Notes: generated from the letters alone by a model not told the origin. Positions 52,000 to 61,933 are shown, counted from the stretch's first letter. The stretch is 64,000 nucleotides of DNA from an uncultured Tissierellia bacterium (GCA_902488465.1 CABTWE010000002.1:42705-106704); one strand, 5' to 3'. A program made the numbers and translations.

Positions 52000-52533
52000 A
52001 TGAAAAATAAATCCATACGAATTGCAATGACAGCAATTTTAATAGCGCTGATGATATTCAGCGGATGCAAGACAAATGAAGACACAAAGAGCAAAAAGGC
52101 GGAGGAATTTGCAAATTTGTTCTTCGAACAAGTAAAAGTTTTACAAAAGACAGATAACCAAATCTTCACTTTGGAAGAACTGAATGAAAACGCTGACGAC
52201 GAAGCAAAAAAGACAGTAAAAAAATATTACGACGATCTTCGAGAATACATCTCCGAAGAGCAACTCATCAAATACTTAAACGACCAGGAACTTCTGAGCA
52301 CGAAGTATTACGAATCAAATGTCAAGGACTATAAAATCGAAAACTTCAAAGCCGTGCCTTCGGACAAAAAAGAAGGCGCCGTGGATGCGACTTTTGACGT
52401 AACTTTCATCAACGACTCAAAGGCCGAAATTGCAAAAAAGAGCTACAAAATAAGATGTATGTTTGACGGCGACAAGATGGTCGACGCATTTGGAGAAATG
52501 TTCCCTCCAACTGAAATCTCGCAAAATAAATAG
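52000..52533 (+). CDS. Lipoprotein, unknown function
   Basis: This 177-residue protein has a lipobox with Cys23 (LMIFSGCKTN) and a mature part rich in Lys, Glu and Asp. The region after residue 110 has a DUF-type small-domain look (VDATFDVTFIND). Shared promoter sequence ties it to the two exported proteins upstream. No function assigned. Confidence 0.75.
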   Translation: MKNKSIRIAMTAILIALMIFSGCKTNEDTKSKKAEEFANLFFEQVKVLQKTDNQIFTLEELNENADDEAKKTVKKYYDDLREYISEEQLIKYLNDQELLSTKYYESNVKDYKIENFKAVPSDKKEGAVDATFDVTFINDSKAEIAKKSYKIRCMFDGDKMVDAFGEMFPPTEISQNK

Positions 52534-52556
52534 AATTTATGTAAAATATTGAATTT

Positions 52557-52593
52557 CAAAAAGCTGCCCGTTTGGACAGCTTTATTTTTTTGT
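52557..52593. terminator. Bidirectional terminator
   Basis: AAAGCTG.CC / GG.CAGCTTT with a GTTT loop, A-run left and T-run right; serves the lipoprotein and the convergent ABC gene. Confidence 0.8.
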
Positions 52594-52618
52594 ATTGAGT
52601 TGTGTTTAAATCGTTCGG

Positions 52619-54235
52619 CTAAAACTTTTCCAAATCGATTATCTTGTTCGTTATTGAAAGCGGGCTTTTTCTGTGCGTTATGATGATTACAATCTTGCCT
52701 TCTTCGCCGAGTTTTTTTATTTTTTTCACAATCTTATCCTCGGTTTCATTGTCGAGAGCCGACGTAAACTCGTCAAGGATGATTAAATCCTTGTCGCTGT
52801 AAAGAGCGCGTGCAAGTGCGATTCTTTGTTTTTCCCCACCGCTTAAATTTGCTCCGTTCGTTGCAAGCTCGTGGTTGAGCTTCCCGTCTTTTTTCTCGAC
52901 GAGATTTGAAAGTTCGCTCTCCCTAAGAACATTTTCGTCGACAACTTCATTGTCAAATTGAATATTTCGAATAATTGTATCTCTGAAAATGAACGGCTCC
53001 TGCTCAACAAGCGAAAGATTGTCGTAGTAGCTTGAGCGATTGATTTTTCTGAGCTCCGTGTCGTTCACAATGACCTCTCCGGTATATGTGTCCCAAATTT
53101 TCAGGATTATATCTATAATCGTCGACTTGCCCGAGCCCGACGGTCCGATGATGCCGACGATGTCGCCTTTTTCAAATTTGAAATTCACACTATTAAGAAC
53201 CGGCTTTTGGGAATCATACGAAAAAGAAACGTCCTTAAACTCGATTGAATTTATGCCGCGAATCTTCTCTCCGGTCTCTTCTTCCATATCGTCCTCAAGA
53301 AAACTCAAAACTCTGTCGCTCATCCCGAGACTCACGTTTATGCCCGTGTACCAATCCGAAAGATTCGTCATCGGCTCGTACAAAAAGTCGAGATATGAAT
53401 AAAACGCGAAGAGATAGCCGAGTGTGAGTTGTCCCTTTATAATTAAAATCGCACCCGAAATGAGCACAACTATCGGAAGGAGCGCCTTTGTAAATCCGCC
53501 CACGCCGTAGCTTATTGCGGTGTATTTTTTTATATCCTTTGCCGAGTCCGTGTATTCATTTATTGTGTTTTTAAAATTGTCGAGGAAAAATTTTTCCTTA
53601 CCGTTGATTTTTATCTGCAAAACTCCGTTCAGATATTCCTTTACGGTTTCGGAAACTCTTGTAAAAAGTTGTCTCTCTTTGTTCGATGCCGTTCTTATTT
53701 TTTTGTCGATTCTATGGAATGTGAACGTGTATATCGGAACGATCAAAAGAGGTAAAATCGTGAGAAGCGGACTCATATAAAACATCAAAACCACGACAAT
53801 CCCAATTCTCAGCACGTTTAAAATGAGCATCGGAAAACCGATTGAAATATCGTACGAAAGAATCGACGTGTCGTGCAAAATTCTGTTGGTAAAATCCTCG
53901 TCGTTCTCTTTGAAAAATTTTACATTCTTTTTTAGTGCCGCTTGCAGCATAATCGTTCTGAAATAGTTCAAATACTCTGTGCTGTACATATGCCATATGT
54001 AGTTTTGTGTCGAGTTTAAAGTCGCATCCAAAAGACCGATTATGATTAAAAGCGCTCCGAATTTTAAAATGTCCGCGATAGGCGCGCTCACTGTGACCAT
54101 ATTGACGAGCTTTCCGATAAAAAACGGCATTATAGAGCCGATTAAAATCGAAGCTGCGCAAAGCACTACGAGCCAAAATCGCCTTTTTCTAAAAGGTCCT
54201 ATGTAACCCAAAAGCTTTCTGTATTTTTTAACCAT
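52619..54235 (-). CDS. ABC exporter, fully canonical half transporter
   Basis: This 538-residue protein has about six helices and an ATPase domain with Walker A GPSGSGKST, signature LSGGEKQR, Walker B LIILDEFTSALD and H-loop ITHRKS. It is alone between terminators, so a homodimer is likely. The ATG is very close to a GGAGGGCAGG ribosome site. Substrate unknown. Confidence 0.85.
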   Translation of the reverse strand: MVKKYRKLLGYIGPFRKRRFWLVVLCAASILIGSIMPFFIGKLVNMVTVSAPIADILKFGALLIIIGLLDATLNSTQNYIWHMYSTEYLNYFRTIMLQAALKKNVKFFKENDEDFTNRILHDTSILSYDISIGFPMLILNVLRIGIVVVLMFYMSPLLTILPLLIVPIYTFTFHRIDKKIRTASNKERQLFTRVSETVKEYLNGVLQIKINGKEKFFLDNFKNTINEYTDSAKDIKKYTAISYGVGGFTKALLPIVVLISGAILIIKGQLTLGYLFAFYSYLDFLYEPMTNLSDWYTGINVSLGMSDRVLSFLEDDMEEETGEKIRGINSIEFKDVSFSYDSQKPVLNSVNFKFEKGDIVGIIGPSGSGKSTIIDIILKIWDTYTGEVIVNDTELRKINRSSYYDNLSLVEQEPFIFRDTIIRNIQFDNEVVDENVLRESELSNLVEKKDGKLNHELATNGANLSGGEKQRIALARALYSDKDLIILDEFTSALDNETEDKIVKKIKKLGEEGKIVIIITHRKSPLSITNKIIDLEKF

Positions 54236-54297
54236 CCTGCCCTCCTTGTATATAAATATTATAGCACATTACTCTCCCGCTTTCCAAATTTGCACAA

Positions 54298-54334
54298 AAA
54301 AATGAGCCGTCAATGCAGCTCATTCATTTTTACA
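54298..54334 (-). terminator. Terminator of the small membrane protein gene
   Basis: A TGAGC / GCTCA stem around a 10-nt loop, in an A/T-run context on both sides. Confidence 0.65.
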
Positions 54335-54830
54335 TTCTTGCATCAATTGTCGTTCTTAAATCATATTCTCCCTTTTCAACATGGCTTCTTATAAAATATG
54401 TTATGATTGAAAAAGCGAGCGACAGAAATACGAATTTAAAATTGTTCAAGCCTTCAAATGTGCTCAAGTTGTGGATGTCCGGTATATTTGAAAGTCCGAT
54501 TAAATCAAATATCGAGAGCGTTGCAAAGTAAACTTGGAGAATTACCGCAATTCCGAAAATGATTTGTACGAGTCCGTTGATTTTTTTCTTTACCGAAAAA
54601 TAAAAGTTGAAGAAGTCGTAAAATCCGAGATAGCCGAACCAGATTGCATGGAGTCCGACGATCACTTTTAATATGCTCATCGTGCTTTCAAGTTTTTTTG
54701 GGTCCCTTTCGTAGATGCTTTCCATTGCGCCCGAGCCCATGAAAAGGCTAATAATTAAAAGGACTGCCGCAGTCCAAATAATTCTTCCGAATCTACCCTT
54801 TCTTGTAAAATAGCTAAATTTTTTGTACAT
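54330..54830 (-). CDS. Membrane protein, unknown function
   Basis: This 166-residue protein has four hydrophobic helices and basic ends (MYKKFSYFTRKGRFGR). No family recognised. It starts at an ATG with AGGAGG upstream. It lies downstream of nothing on the same strand for 200 bp. That gap, 54831-55044, holds only AT-rich sequence with the VanZ terminator. Confidence 0.65.
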   Translation of the reverse strand: MYKKFSYFTRKGRFGRIIWTAAVLLIISLFMGSGAMESIYERDPKKLESTMSILKVIVGLHAIWFGYLGFYDFFNFYFSVKKKINGLVQIIFGIAVILQVYFATLSIFDLIGLSNIPDIHNLSTFEGLNNFKFVFLSLAFSIITYFIRSHVEKGEYDLRTTIDARM

Positions 54831-55017
54831 AATAACCTCCTTTGTTTAATATGTAGTTTGCATGTATTTCGATTGTGATTTTTGTTTCACTTATCTATAT
54901 ATATGATATCACACCCCCACCGAAATTTCAAATACATATTACCCGCCAAATGTTGAAATCATGTTAAACTTTTTAAAGCGCACAATCTACTTATTTGTCT
55001 TTTAAAAAAACGCAAAC

Positions 55018-55048
55018 AAAAAAGCTGTCTTTTTTCGGACAGCTCTAG
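55018..55048 (-). terminator. Terminator of the secA-tsa-vanZ operon
   Basis: AGCTGTCC / GGACAGCT-type stem with a TTTTTTC loop and T-run on the minus strand; overlaps the VanZ stop. Confidence 0.8.
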
Positions 55049-55569
55049 TCATTAATTTCTTCTTTTATACTTGGATTTTTGTAGATGAGCATGAATATCA
55101 TAAATCCGAACATTCCGCCCACAACGTTTAAAATGACGGCGTCGATATCGCATCTTCCGACAGTAATAAACAGTTTAAAAATTTCTTTCATCGCCGCTAT
55201 AACAAAAACGCATCCGACCGTTCCCCAAAAATGTCTCAGTTTTTTAAACGCAACCGGCAAAAGCAGTCCGTACGGAAACGCCGCAACGAGATTTAAAACA
55301 AAAAATTGGAATGCATAAATCGGAAGTATGTCTTTATTTATTAGACGATTAATATATTGTTTCATTGTTTTAAACGGCACGAGATTCGTCACACGTTTCG
55401 CATAATCCGAAAAGCTTTCCCCCTCTTCTTTTTCCGAATTTACAACTATCTCATTGTCGCTCTTTTCAACGAACCAGTTCCCAATTTTCAAAGAGAGAAA
55501 ACTGAAAATGAGAATCGAATAAATTGCGAGCACAATAAGTGTCATTATTTTATAAGGTTTCTTTTGCAT
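55045..55569 (-). CDS. VanZ-like family protein
   Basis: This 174-residue protein has an N-terminal helix and VanZ features: NLVPFKTMKQYI, FVLNLVAAFPYGLLLPVAF and GRCDIDAVILNVVGGMFGF. VanZ proteins in some species raise teicoplanin resistance or affect cell-wall lipids; the role here is unknown. It is the last gene of the operon, 8 nt after tsaD. Confidence 0.82.
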   Translation of the reverse strand: MQKKPYKIMTLIVLAIYSILIFSFLSLKIGNWFVEKSDNEIVVNSEKEEGESFSDYAKRVTNLVPFKTMKQYINRLINKDILPIYAFQFFVLNLVAAFPYGLLLPVAFKKLRHFWGTVGCVFVIAAMKEIFKLFITVGRCDIDAVILNVVGGMFGFMIFMLIYKNPSIKEEIND

Positions 55570-55577
55570 AATTCCTC

Positions 55578-56576
55578 CTACAATCCCATATTCGGGTCGG
55601 CGACAAAATCAATTGGCGATTCGCCGTATTTTTCGTATTGTATAAAGCCTGCAACTCCAATCATTGCAGCGTTGTCTCCGGTGTATTTTGCTTCCGGCGT
55701 CAAAACTTTTATCTGAAATTCCTCGCCCGCTTTTTGTATGCTGTCTCTGATGGCTTTGTTGTTTGAAACGCCGCCCGAGATTGCGATGGTCTTTCTGTTT
55801 TTCATCTTTGCCGCTCTAATAACCTTGTCCACGATGACGTCAATCACCGCTTCCTGGAAACTCCTTGCAACGTCTTCACGCTTTATCGGATTTCCTTTCA
55901 TGTTTTCCGTGTTGATATAATTTATGACCGCAGTTTTCAGTCCCGAAAACGAAAAGTCGAATGAGTCCTTCGAAAGATAAACTCGCGGAAAATCGAGAAC
56001 ATCCTCGCCGTCCTTCGCAAGTTTTTCAAGCTCCGCTCCGCCCGGATAACCGATTCCCATGACGCGTGCAACTTTGTCGAAGCTCTCGCCCGTCGCGTCG
56101 TCTTTTGTCTCGCCAATTTTATGAAACTCGTCGTAGTCGACAACGTCTATGATATATGTGTGTCCCCCGCTCACGACAAGTGCGATATATGGCGGTTTTA
56201 AATCCGGATTTGAGATATAGTTCGACGCAATATGCCCCTTCATGTGGTTTACTCCAACAACCGGAATCCCCGTTGCGACGCCGAGCGCCTTTGCAAACGA
56301 AACACCGACAAGAAGGCTCCCGATGAGCCCCGGTCCTTGTGTCACGGATATGAGATCAATGTCCTCGAGCGTTTTGTCCGCACGAAGAAGTGCTTCTTTT
56401 AAGCAGATTTCGATTGCATCGATGTGCATTCTCGAAGCAATTTCCGGCACAACTCCTCCATATTTCAGGTGCGTATCAATTTGGCTTTGCACGACATTTG
56501 AAAGAACTTTATTCGGTTTTTCTACAACCGCAATGCTTGTGTCATCGCAGCTCGTTTCAATTGCTAATGTTAACAT
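55578..56576 (-). CDS. tsaD: tRNA N6-adenosine threonylcarbamoyltransferase TsaD
   Basis: This 332-residue Kae1/TsaD protein has the N-terminal LAIETSCDDTS, the metal-binding HMKGH and the nucleotide-site VSGGHTYI, then ISGGVSNNKAIR. It transfers the threonylcarbamoyl group to A37 of tRNAs that read ANN codons. The chosen ATG is three codons after a GTG and follows GGAG. It overlaps rimI. Confidence 0.95.
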   Translation of the reverse strand: MLTLAIETSCDDTSIAVVEKPNKVLSNVVQSQIDTHLKYGGVVPEIASRMHIDAIEICLKEALLRADKTLEDIDLISVTQGPGLIGSLLVGVSFAKALGVATGIPVVGVNHMKGHIASNYISNPDLKPPYIALVVSGGHTYIIDVVDYDEFHKIGETKDDATGESFDKVARVMGIGYPGGAELEKLAKDGEDVLDFPRVYLSKDSFDFSFSGLKTAVINYINTENMKGNPIKREDVARSFQEAVIDVIVDKVIRAAKMKNRKTIAISGGVSNNKAIRDSIQKAGEEFQIKVLTPEAKYTGDNAAMIGVAGFIQYEKYGESPIDFVADPNMGL

Positions 56577-56971
56577 ATCTTCCACTCCATCAAAAGAGCG
56601 TCCTCTCCCCCTTCATAGTAGCCTTTTCGCATTCCTATATTTTTAAAATTGTATTTTTCATACATTTTTTGAGCATTTATATTTGAATCTCTGACTTCCA
56701 AAAAAATACTCTCCGGCTTAAAATTCTCAATAAAATACTCGAGCATCTTTCCGCCGATGCCCTGCCGTCTGAACTCATCACGAACGGCTATATAAATTAT
56801 TTCCGCCTCACCTGCGACAAATTGAAATATCGCAAATGCCACATTTTCGATGCCGATGATTTTGTAGTTTTCGTTTTTAAAAAACGATCCCACGTCGTCT
56901 GTGTGAAAAATTTCAGAAGCGATTTTTCCCACCCAAGCAACATCACTTTTTTCGAGTGTTCTAAGATTCAT
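56570..56971 (-). CDS. rimI: Ribosomal-protein-alanine N-acetyltransferase RimI-like
   Basis: This 133-residue GNAT has IYIAVRDEFRRQGIGGKMLEYF and LEVRDSNINAQKMYEKYNFKNIG, the RimI pattern. Its position between tsaB and tsaD is the common tsaB-rimI-tsaD order of Firmicutes. The S18 target is known for the E. coli enzyme only. Confidence 0.9.
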   Translation of the reverse strand: MNLRTLEKSDVAWVGKIASEIFHTDDVGSFFKNENYKIIGIENVAFAIFQFVAGEAEIIYIAVRDEFRRQGIGGKMLEYFIENFKPESIFLEVRDSNINAQKMYEKYNFKNIGMRKGYYEGGEDALLMEWKIC

Positions 56972-57627
56972 AGCTTTTCTTTTTTCACCGTGACGACATC
57001 GCTGTCCTTTTTTAGATAATCGAGTCTCGATTCAAGGCTGTCAACATAGTCGTCCGCACTCACTCGAAGTGCCGCCTCGGTGAGCCCTTTTATTGTTAAG
57101 TAAACATCTTTTTTCGGAATGAATGTATATCCTTTTTCCATAAAAATTTCTTTATATTTAAGTGCATTTTCTCCGACGACAACTGTGTTTTCCCTCGGCT
57201 CTATTGCAGCAACTTCCGAAATTTCGTCTGCTCTTTCGTCGCCGTAGTGCTTTTTTAAATAAACTCTGTCACGCCTTGCGTCCATAATCGTGAGAACGTC
57301 TTTTTCATAATTCGCTTCATGAAAAATCGCGTCCATCGTGTCCACAAGCACAATCGGCACATTAACGGCAAAAGCGATTGCCTTTGCGGCGGCAAGACCC
57401 ACTCTGAGCCCCGTAAAAGAGCCCGGTCCCTTCAAAGTTGAAATCGCGTCAATATCTTTAATTGTCAAGTCTACATACGAAAAGGCATCCTTGATCATTT
57501 TAAAAATAGTTTCCGATTGGCGAATGCCTGTTTCGATTGAAATCGAAATCAAAGTCTCGTTTCCTTTTGTAATGGAAACTCCAGTGGATGCCGTTCCCGT
57601 AAGTAAATTCAGTAAAACTTTGTCCAT
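56968..57627 (-). CDS. tsaB: tRNA t6A biosynthesis protein TsaB
   Basis: This 219-residue Kae1-like scaffold protein has LKGPGSFTGLRVGLAAAKAIAF and IMDARRDRVYLK. It binds TsaD and TsaE in the t6A complex. The N-terminal DTS motif of many TsaB proteins is not seen (LTGTASTG). It overlaps tsaE by 1 bp and rimI by 4 bp. Confidence 0.93.
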   Translation of the reverse strand: MDKVLLNLLTGTASTGVSITKGNETLISISIETGIRQSETIFKMIKDAFSYVDLTIKDIDAISTLKGPGSFTGLRVGLAAAKAIAFAVNVPIVLVDTMDAIFHEANYEKDVLTIMDARRDRVYLKKHYGDERADEISEVAAIEPRENTVVVGENALKYKEIFMEKGYTFIPKKDVYLTIKGLTEAALRVSADDYVDSLESRLDYLKKDSDVVTVKKEKL

Positions 57628-58046
57628 TAAAAATCTCCTCTTTTTAATGCATCTCCTTCGAGATATAGCACTCGTTTTCCGTCTTCGTATTTGAAAGTGA
57701 GCTTTAAATCAAAAGGCTCATCTCCCAAAATTTCGGGCCACTCAATAAACTTAATCGTGTCGTCGTCAAGAATTTCTTCGATGCCTATGTTATATGCTTC
57801 GTCGATTGTTTCAAGTCTATAAAGGTCGATATGCGAAAGTCTTTTTTCGCCGTCATAAAGATTTACAAGCGAAAAAGTCGGGCTCTTTGCGAGGGTGCCA
57901 TAAATTTTTGCGATTTCATTCACAAAAGTGGTCTTCCCCGTTCCCAAGTCGCCTTCCAAAAAAACGACGTCGCCCGATTCTAAAATCTCCGCTATTTTCT
58001 TCGCAATTGAAGTTGTATCGTCTAAGCTTTTTAATTCGAATTTCAA
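57627..58046 (-). CDS. tsaE: tRNA t6A biosynthesis ATPase TsaE
   Basis: This 139-residue protein has P-loop GDLGTGKTT, SPTFSLVN, HIDLYRL and FIEWPEIL. It is the ATPase of the bacterial t6A complex. It is coupled to prfB by a 4-bp overlap. Confidence 0.95.
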   Translation of the reverse strand: MKFELKSLDDTTSIAKKIAEILESGDVVFLEGDLGTGKTTFVNEIAKIYGTLAKSPTFSLVNLYDGEKRLSHIDLYRLETIDEAYNIGIEEILDDDTIKFIEWPEILGDEPFDLKLTFKYEDGKRVLYLEGDALKRGDF

Positions 58047-59159
58047 TTTGCGCCTTCCTTTTTCTTGTAGAGCAAATACGCTCTTATAAACTCGTCAATC
58101 TCGCCGTCCATAACCGATGAAACATCGCCGACCTCAAAGTTTGTTCGGTGGTCCTTGACCATTTTGTACGGATGAAAAACATAACTCCTGATTTGGCTGC
58201 CCCACTCAATTTTCGAATAGTTCCCTGCAAGGTCCTCAATCTTTTCCTTGCGTTCTTCCTCTTTCAAGGCTATGAGTTTTCCCTTCAAAATTTTAAGAGC
58301 GACTTCCTTGTTCTTGAGTTGGCTCCTTTCGTTTTGACAAGAAACCACAATGCCAGTCGGAATGTGTTTTATTCGAACCGCAGAGTCAGTAGTGTTGACG
58401 CTTTGACCGCCTGCACCGCTCGAACGATATGTGTCGATTTCAAGATCATTTTCATTTATTGAAACCTCGATATCGTCATCAAGCGAAGGAATTACATCCA
58501 CACTTGCAAAACTCGTGTGTCTTTTTCGCGCAGTGTCAAACGGACTGATTCGAACAAGTCTGTGCACGCCTTTTTCCGCTTTTAAATATCCATACGCATT
58601 TCTCCCCTGAACCGCAAAAGTAACACTCTTTATGCCGGCTTCGGTGTCCTTTAAAATATCGTATATATTAAGCTTAAATCCCTTTCTTTGTGCCCATCGT
58701 TGATACATTCTGTAGAGCATTTCAGCCCAATCTTGTGCTTCAAGTCCGCCCGCCCCCGAGTGAATTTGAACGACCGCATCTCCCGTGTCGTATTCACCCG
58801 TAAGCATTTGGCTGTAACTGTAGTCAACAACTCGCCTATCAAGATTTTTGAGCTTTTTCAGCTCGATGGTATACTCTTTTTCATCCCCGTATTCTTCGGA
58901 GAGCTCGACCATAAATCGAAGCTCCCGAAGTTCTTTTAAGAGAGAATTGTAGTCGTTTAACTCCGACTCGATGTCATTTATCTTTTTCATAAGAAGAGTG
59001 GCTTCCTCCGGCTTGTCCCACAAACCCGACTCCAAACTCTTCTTTTTCAACTCATTTAATTTATCTTTCTTTTTTTGAGGGTCAAAGAGACACCCCGATT
59101 TCTTGGACTTTTTCTATAAGCTCGTCTATCTGGTGATAAACGTCTCTAGTCACTTCCAT
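58043..59159 (-). CDS. prfB: Peptide chain release factor 2 with programmed +1 frameshift
   Basis: A 25-codon first frame starts at the ATG at 59159 (overlapping the secA stop) and ends at TGA at 59084. After a +1 shift at CTT-TGA-C the second frame runs to 58043, for about 371 residues in total. The GGQ motif is in SSGAGGQSVNTTDSA, and the stop-reading motif is SPF in VRISPFD. RF2 reads UGA and UAA; the frameshift lets RF2 level control its own synthesis. Confidence 0.96.
59081..59096 (-). promoter_or_regulatory. prfB programmed frameshift site
   Basis: GGGGTGTCTCTTTGAC has the classic order: a Shine-Dalgarno-like GGGG, then the slippery CTT, the in-frame TGA and a following C. Confidence 0.95.
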
Positions 59160-61879
59160 TATTCATTCCTCCCGCAACAGTTTTTGTACTTCTTACCGCT
59201 TCCACATGGACATGGGTCGTTTCTTCCAACCTTTGGAGCTTGGCGCTTAATAGTTTGTTGCTTTTCAGAAGCACCTTCTTTGATATTTTTTGACATTCTT
59301 TTCTTTTCAACTTTTTCAGGATCTTCAACGTGGAATAAGAATCTCAAAAAGTCTGAGCGGATTTCTCTGTTCATATCTTCAAACATTTGTGAACCTTCGA
59401 TTTGGTAAGCTTGAACCGGGTCCTTTTGACCGTATGCTCTAAGTCCGATACCTGTTTTAAGCTGATCCATAGCGTCGATTTGATCCATCCACTTTTCGTC
59501 AACAACTCTCAAAAGGAGAATTCTTTCGATATTTCTGATATTTTCTTCGCCAAACTCGTCTTCGCGTCTCTTGTATTCGTCAAGAATCAAATTCTTAACT
59601 TCTTCTTTCATTGCATTCGGAGTGTCAGCTTCTTTCGGGGTAACTCCAAAAACTCTTTCGAGCTCAAGAGCAGCAGCCGGTGCGTTCCACTCTGCAGTCT
59701 TTTCAAAATCCAAAGCAGCGGAATCCACGATAAAATCGATTTCCGAATCAATCATATCGAGAATTTGTGACTTGATATTATCTTCATCAAGCAACTTCTT
59801 TCTTTCTCCGTAAATGATATTTCTTTGTTGGTTCATAACATCGTCGTATTGTAAAACGTGCTTACGTGTTCTGAAGTTGTTAGCTTCAACGTTTCTTTGA
59901 GCCGTTTCAATTCTCTTTGTGATGAGCTTGTGTTTAAGTGGCACATCATCGCCTTCGCCGTATTTTTGAATGAGATTTTTAAGCATTTCACCGCCGAAAA
60001 GTCTCATCAAATCATCCTCAGTTGAAATGTAGAACTTCGATGAACCCGGGTCTCCTTGACGACCTGCACGACCTCTTAACTGATTGTCGATACGTCTACT
60101 TTCGTGTCTTTGCGTACCGATAATGTGAAGACCGCCGGCTTCCATAACCTTTTGCTTTTCTTCTTTGATTTCTTCTTTATATTTTTCAACCAAATCGTGA
60201 TATTTCTTTCTGTATGCCAAAAGTGCCGGATCATCAGTGTTTTCATGACCTTCGATATTCGGAAGAAGAGTTTCATCTTCCACTTCGCGTCTAATATCGT
60301 TCATTGCCATGTGTTCAGGATTTCCGCCGAGCATAATATCCGTACCACGACCTGCCATATTCGTCGCAATTGTAACTGAGCCCAAGCGACCTGCTTGTGC
60401 GACAATTTCCGCTTCCTTTTCATGGAACTTCGCATTCAAAACTCTGTGCGGAATTCTTTCTTTCTTTAAAAGTCGTGACAAATGCTCAGAGTCCTCAATC
60501 GTGATAGTACCGACAAGAACCGGTTGTCCCTTTTCAAAACATTCCTTTATGTCACGAACAATCGCCGTATCTTTGCCCGCAATTGTTGCATAAATTTCAT
60601 CGTCGTAATCTATTCTTTGAACAGGTTTATTTGTCGGAATTTCAATGACTTCCATATCGTAAATTTCTCTAAATTCACTTTCTTCGGTCATCGCAGTACC
60701 CGTCATACCTGAAAGCTTTTCATACATACGGAAATAGTTTTGGAAAGTGATCGTTGCTAGAGTCATCGACTCATTTCTAACATCCAAACCTTCCTTTGCT
60801 TCAATTGCTTGGTGAAGCCCGTCGCTGTATCTTCTACCGTACATAATACGTCCGGTGAACTCGTCGACAATAAGAACTTCGCCATCTTTTACAACATAAT
60901 CCTTGTCCTTTTTCATAAGTGCCTTAGCTTTTAAAGCAATATTAATGTGGTGCATAATTTCAATATTGTCGATATCAGCAAGATTTTCAACTCCGAAAAA
61001 CTTTTCAGCATCTCTTGTCCCAAGCTCTGTAAGTGAAACGGAATTTCCCTTTTCGTCAATGACATAATCCACCGTTTCTTCCGGCATATCCTTGTCGAAA
61101 TCAAGCGGACTGATTGGCTTTTCATTCGGGTCCAAATACCTGAACGTTGCAGTACTTGCAAAAGCCTTTGCCTTTTCATAAAGATCTGTCGGCTTGTCAG
61201 ATTGACCACTTATAATGAGCGGTGTTCTTGCTTCGTCAATCAAAATCGAGTCGACTTCGTCAACGATTGCAAAATTTTGACCCCTTTGAACCATATTGCC
61301 CTTGTAAATGACCATATTATCTCTCAAATAGTCAAATCCGAACTCATTGTTTGTCCCGTAAGTTATATCCGCATCATATGCGTCTCTTCTTTCGACATTA
61401 TCCATTCCGTTAACGATAACGCCGACTTTTAACCCCATAAATTCAAAAACCTTGCCCATCCAATTTCTGTCACGCTTTGCAAGGTAATCATTGACCGTGA
61501 CAATGTGTACTCCCTTTCCGGAAAGTGCGTTTAAATATGCCGGCAAAGTCGCAACCAAAGTCTTTCCTTCCCCGGTCTTCATTTCCGCAATCCTTCCTTG
61601 GTGTAAAACCATTCCCCCTATTACTTGTACTCTGAAAGGGCGCATCTTCAAAACACGATAATCCGCCTCTCTTATAGCTGCAAATGCTTCAGGGAGAATA
61701 TCATCAAGCGTCTTTCCATTGTTCAAAAGCTCCTTAAACTCGAGCGTCTTATTTTTCAATTCCTCATCGGAAAGCGCTTTATATTTATCTTCAAGGCTCA
61801 TAACCTCATCCACAATCGGCTCAATCTTTTTTAACTCTTTTGCGGACGGTGTGCCAAAAATCTTTTCAAATAACCCCAT
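59159..61879 (-). CDS. secA: Protein translocase ATPase SecA
   Basis: This 906-residue protein begins GLFEKIFGTPSAKELKKI. It has Walker A TGEGKTLVATLPAYL, the DEVDSILIDEARTPLIISG box and RGRAGRQGDPG. Its C-terminal zinc-binding tail has NDPCPCGSGKKYKNCC. It drives Sec secretion at the membrane. It is the first gene of the operon that continues through prfB and the t6A genes. Confidence 0.97.
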   Translation of the reverse strand: MGLFEKIFGTPSAKELKKIEPIVDEVMSLEDKYKALSDEELKNKTLEFKELLNNGKTLDDILPEAFAAIREADYRVLKMRPFRVQVIGGMVLHQGRIAEMKTGEGKTLVATLPAYLNALSGKGVHIVTVNDYLAKRDRNWMGKVFEFMGLKVGVIVNGMDNVERRDAYDADITYGTNNEFGFDYLRDNMVIYKGNMVQRGQNFAIVDEVDSILIDEARTPLIISGQSDKPTDLYEKAKAFASTATFRYLDPNEKPISPLDFDKDMPEETVDYVIDEKGNSVSLTELGTRDAEKFFGVENLADIDNIEIMHHINIALKAKALMKKDKDYVVKDGEVLIVDEFTGRIMYGRRYSDGLHQAIEAKEGLDVRNESMTLATITFQNYFRMYEKLSGMTGTAMTEESEFREIYDMEVIEIPTNKPVQRIDYDDEIYATIAGKDTAIVRDIKECFEKGQPVLVGTITIEDSEHLSRLLKKERIPHRVLNAKFHEKEAEIVAQAGRLGSVTIATNMAGRGTDIMLGGNPEHMAMNDIRREVEDETLLPNIEGHENTDDPALLAYRKKYHDLVEKYKEEIKEEKQKVMEAGGLHIIGTQRHESRRIDNQLRGRAGRQGDPGSSKFYISTEDDLMRLFGGEMLKNLIQKYGEGDDVPLKHKLITKRIETAQRNVEANNFRTRKHVLQYDDVMNQQRNIIYGERKKLLDEDNIKSQILDMIDSEIDFIVDSAALDFEKTAEWNAPAAALELERVFGVTPKEADTPNAMKEEVKNLILDEYKRREDEFGEENIRNIERILLLRVVDEKWMDQIDAMDQLKTGIGLRAYGQKDPVQAYQIEGSQMFEDMNREIRSDFLRFLFHVEDPEKVEKKRMSKNIKEGASEKQQTIKRQAPKVGRNDPCPCGSGKKYKNCCGRNE

Positions 61880-61904
61880 AATAATCTTCCTTTCATATAG
61901 CTAT

Positions 61905-61933
61905 ATTATAACATTTTATAAACGATATATCAA
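61905..61933 (-). promoter_or_regulatory. Promoter of the secA operon
   Basis: TTGATA, 17 bp, TATAAT, about 25 bp before the secA ATG. Confidence 0.75.

Noticed and set aside
59051..59159. prfB starting at the TTG at 59050
   Set aside because: That frame lacks the N-terminal 36 residues; the upstream ATG with GGGAGGAATG and the CTTTGAC frameshift site explain the gene fully.
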